DNA from: an uncultured Muribaculaceae bacterium
GTDB taxonomy: Bacteria; Bacteroidota; Bacteroidia; Bacteroidales; Muribaculaceae
Reading direction: 5' to 3'
Assembly (NCBI GenBank): GCA_947628285.1
Contig: CANQZK010000002.1
Location: 1 to 46,318 of the forward strand
Length of the DNA: 46,318 nucleotides
Shown: positions 44,747 through 46,318 of the stretch, one piece after another
How the letters are laid out: each line of letters opens with the position of its first letter
Position numbering within the stretch: position 1 is the stretch's first letter
Position numbers and translations under genes: made by a program
The notes under the pieces: model-generated
The model's database searches: none
What the model was told of the DNA's origin: nothing
The model's input: the letters and a program-made list of their open reading frames with translations, nothing else

Positions 44747-45730
44747 TCAGCGGACTCTCAGCTTCTGGCCGGGACGGAGTTTGGCGGAGGAGCTGATTCC
44801 GTTCAGACGGCACAGGGCGCGTACTGAGGTGCCGTTGCGCGATGCGATGCGTGAGAGTGAATCGCCTGAGCGGACTTTGTAGGTCTTGCTGCCGGAGGAT
44901 TTGGACGATGATTTATTGCCGGAGGATTTTGATGAGCCGTATTCGATTTTGTGGGTCGAGCGGTACTGTGCGGCATAGGCTGCGTTGGCCTCGGGCGAGA
45001 AGTTTCGGGCGTTCTGATACGTGTTCTTGTCGAAGGTATAGGTATCAGTGTGGGTTGTCTGGTTGGCGAAGTCGAAGATTGCGGCAGGGTTGATGGCATA
45101 ACCCATGTATCGGGTTTCGAAGTGCAGGTGTGAGCCGAATGAGCGGCCGGTGTTGCCTGCCAGGGCGATGGGGTCGCCGGCGTGTACATATTGGTCGGGC
45201 TCAACGAGGAATTTGGACAGGTGGCCGTAGACGGTCTCCAGGTCGTTGGTATGGCGCACCACTACGTAATAGCCGTAGCCGCGGCGCTCATATTTGGTGA
45301 GGCGGACTTTACCGTCGAAGGCTGCGCGGATGGTATCGCCGGTGTTGGCCTTGATGTCGATGCCCTTGTGCATGCGGCGGAAGCGGCGGCGATAGCCGTA
45401 AGGCGATGTGATGTAACCCGGGTGGGGCATTGCAAATTTGCTGACGTCGATTACAGCGGTCTGCGGAACTTCCGAGTTGCGGTAGCAGTTTACGAAACCG
45501 CTCTCCCATCCTTCGGTATAGATATCCCGTTCGGGCTCTTCTTCTTCCTCGAAGAGTGATTCAAGATATTTGGTGGTGTTGCCTACTTCAACTGTATTGG
45601 CCTGCGATGCTATGAGCTCGCCGTGCTGAACACCATGTTGTCCGGGGAGACGATATGTCTGGGCCGTAACTGTAAGGCCTGTGAAAATTGCTAATGCTGA
45701 GAGTATTAATGATTTTGTTGAGAAATTCAT
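44747..45730 (-). CDS. M23 family metallopeptidase with C-terminal LysM
   Basis: HKGIDIKANTGDTIRAAFDGKVRL...SHLHFETRYMG; YKVRSGDSLSRIASRNGTSVRALCRLNGIS. Confidence 0.95.
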   Translation of the reverse strand: MNFSTKSLILSALAIFTGLTVTAQTYRLPGQHGVQHGELIASQANTVEVGNTTKYLESLFEEEEEPERDIYTEGWESGFVNCYRNSEVPQTAVIDVSKFAMPHPGYITSPYGYRRRFRRMHKGIDIKANTGDTIRAAFDGKVRLTKYERRGYGYYVVVRHTNDLETVYGHLSKFLVEPDQYVHAGDPIALAGNTGRSFGSHLHFETRYMGYAINPAAIFDFANQTTHTDTYTFDKNTYQNARNFSPEANAAYAAQYRSTHKIEYGSSKSSGNKSSSKSSGSKTYKVRSGDSLSRIASRNGTSVRALCRLNGISSSAKLRPGQKLRVR

Positions 45731-45771
45731 GAGTATCTGTAAGGAGAGAAATCTTCTAAGCCGGTTTTAAG

Positions 45772-46236
45772 TCAGTCCCGTTCGTCGGGAGCGTAGGTTG
45801 CAGGGAATGTGAGCGGGGTGTAATCGAAAATTTCTTCAGGGGCGAAGAAGCGGTTGATTTCGATTATGGCGTTCTCGGGCGAGTCAGATGCGTGAACGAT
45901 GTTTTCCTGGCCCGACATGCCGAAGTCGCCGCGGATAGTACCGGGGAGGGCCTTGCGGCAGTTGGTGGCGCCGACCATCGAACGGACACATTCGACAACG
46001 TCCTTGCCCTTAAGAACCATCACGATGACGGGGGTAGCCATCATGGAACGCAGCAGCGAGGGGAAGAAAGGACGGTCAACAAGATGTGCGTAATGCTCGC
46101 GAAGAATCTCTTCGGTCATCTGCATCATTTTGATACCTGTAATCACCAGGCCCTTGTGTTGGAATCGTGATAACACCTCACCTACGAGGCCACGCTGTAT
46201 TGTGGATGGTTTAAGGATTACGAACGTCTGCTCCAT
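45772..46236 (-). CDS. ndk: Nucleoside-diphosphate kinase
   Basis: TFVILKPSTIQRGLVGEVLSRFQHKGLVITGIKMM...MVGATNCRKALPGTIRGDFG...NIVHASDSPENA. Confidence 0.95.
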   Translation of the reverse strand: MEQTFVILKPSTIQRGLVGEVLSRFQHKGLVITGIKMMQMTEEILREHYAHLVDRPFFPSLLRSMMATPVIVMVLKGKDVVECVRSMVGATNCRKALPGTIRGDFGMSGQENIVHASDSPENAIIEINRFFAPEEIFDYTPLTFPATYAPDERD

Positions 46237-46318
46237 GATTGTTAATTAGGGTTTACTGAATAATGCATAATATGCTGTATAACAGGTAATTAATTTGTTT
46301 AAGCATTTGTTTTTTTAA

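Noticed and set aside
1-46318. CRISPR array search
   Set aside because: No regularly spaced direct repeats with unique spacers were seen; the only tandem repeats are the 12-bp units in the replication gene

Overview
The window is from a Bacteroidales chromosome, probably Muribaculaceae-like (inferred from gene families and TTTG-N20-TAnnTTTG promoters). It joins two regions. (A) 1 to about 20,485 is the early/lysogeny/replication half of a tailed-phage prophage: terminase, recombination and replication genes, lysogeny switch and tyrosine integrase, ending at a tRNA-Arg(CCG) locus. (B) 20,646-46,318 is ordinary chromosome: ung, T9SS-plug-like, NSS transporter, miaB, CoA-transferase, crcB, trxB, lolA-like, ftsK, rpe, dedA, valS, a GH128-like hydrolase, aguB/aguA, caxA-like, nadC, rlmH, M23/LysM, ndk. 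The most interesting content is a compact prophage operon: ParB-like, DpdA-like (TGT-fold, DSGAFT motif), QueE, QueD, a 56-aa ORF and FolE, with no visible QueC. It predicts 7-deazaguanine modification of phage DNA, possibly with a DpdB-like ParB partner, and a long inverted repeat sits at its promoter. Other leads: a host tRNA-Arg 5' half followed by a complete tRNA-Arg under the same promoter; iterons next to an AT-rich tract inside the replication gene (lambda-O-like origin candidate); an in-frame TGA directly after the CPTCG zinc hook of an SbcC-like ATPase; and a GNAT-YopX fusion. All product calls come from reading motifs by eye; no database search was run.
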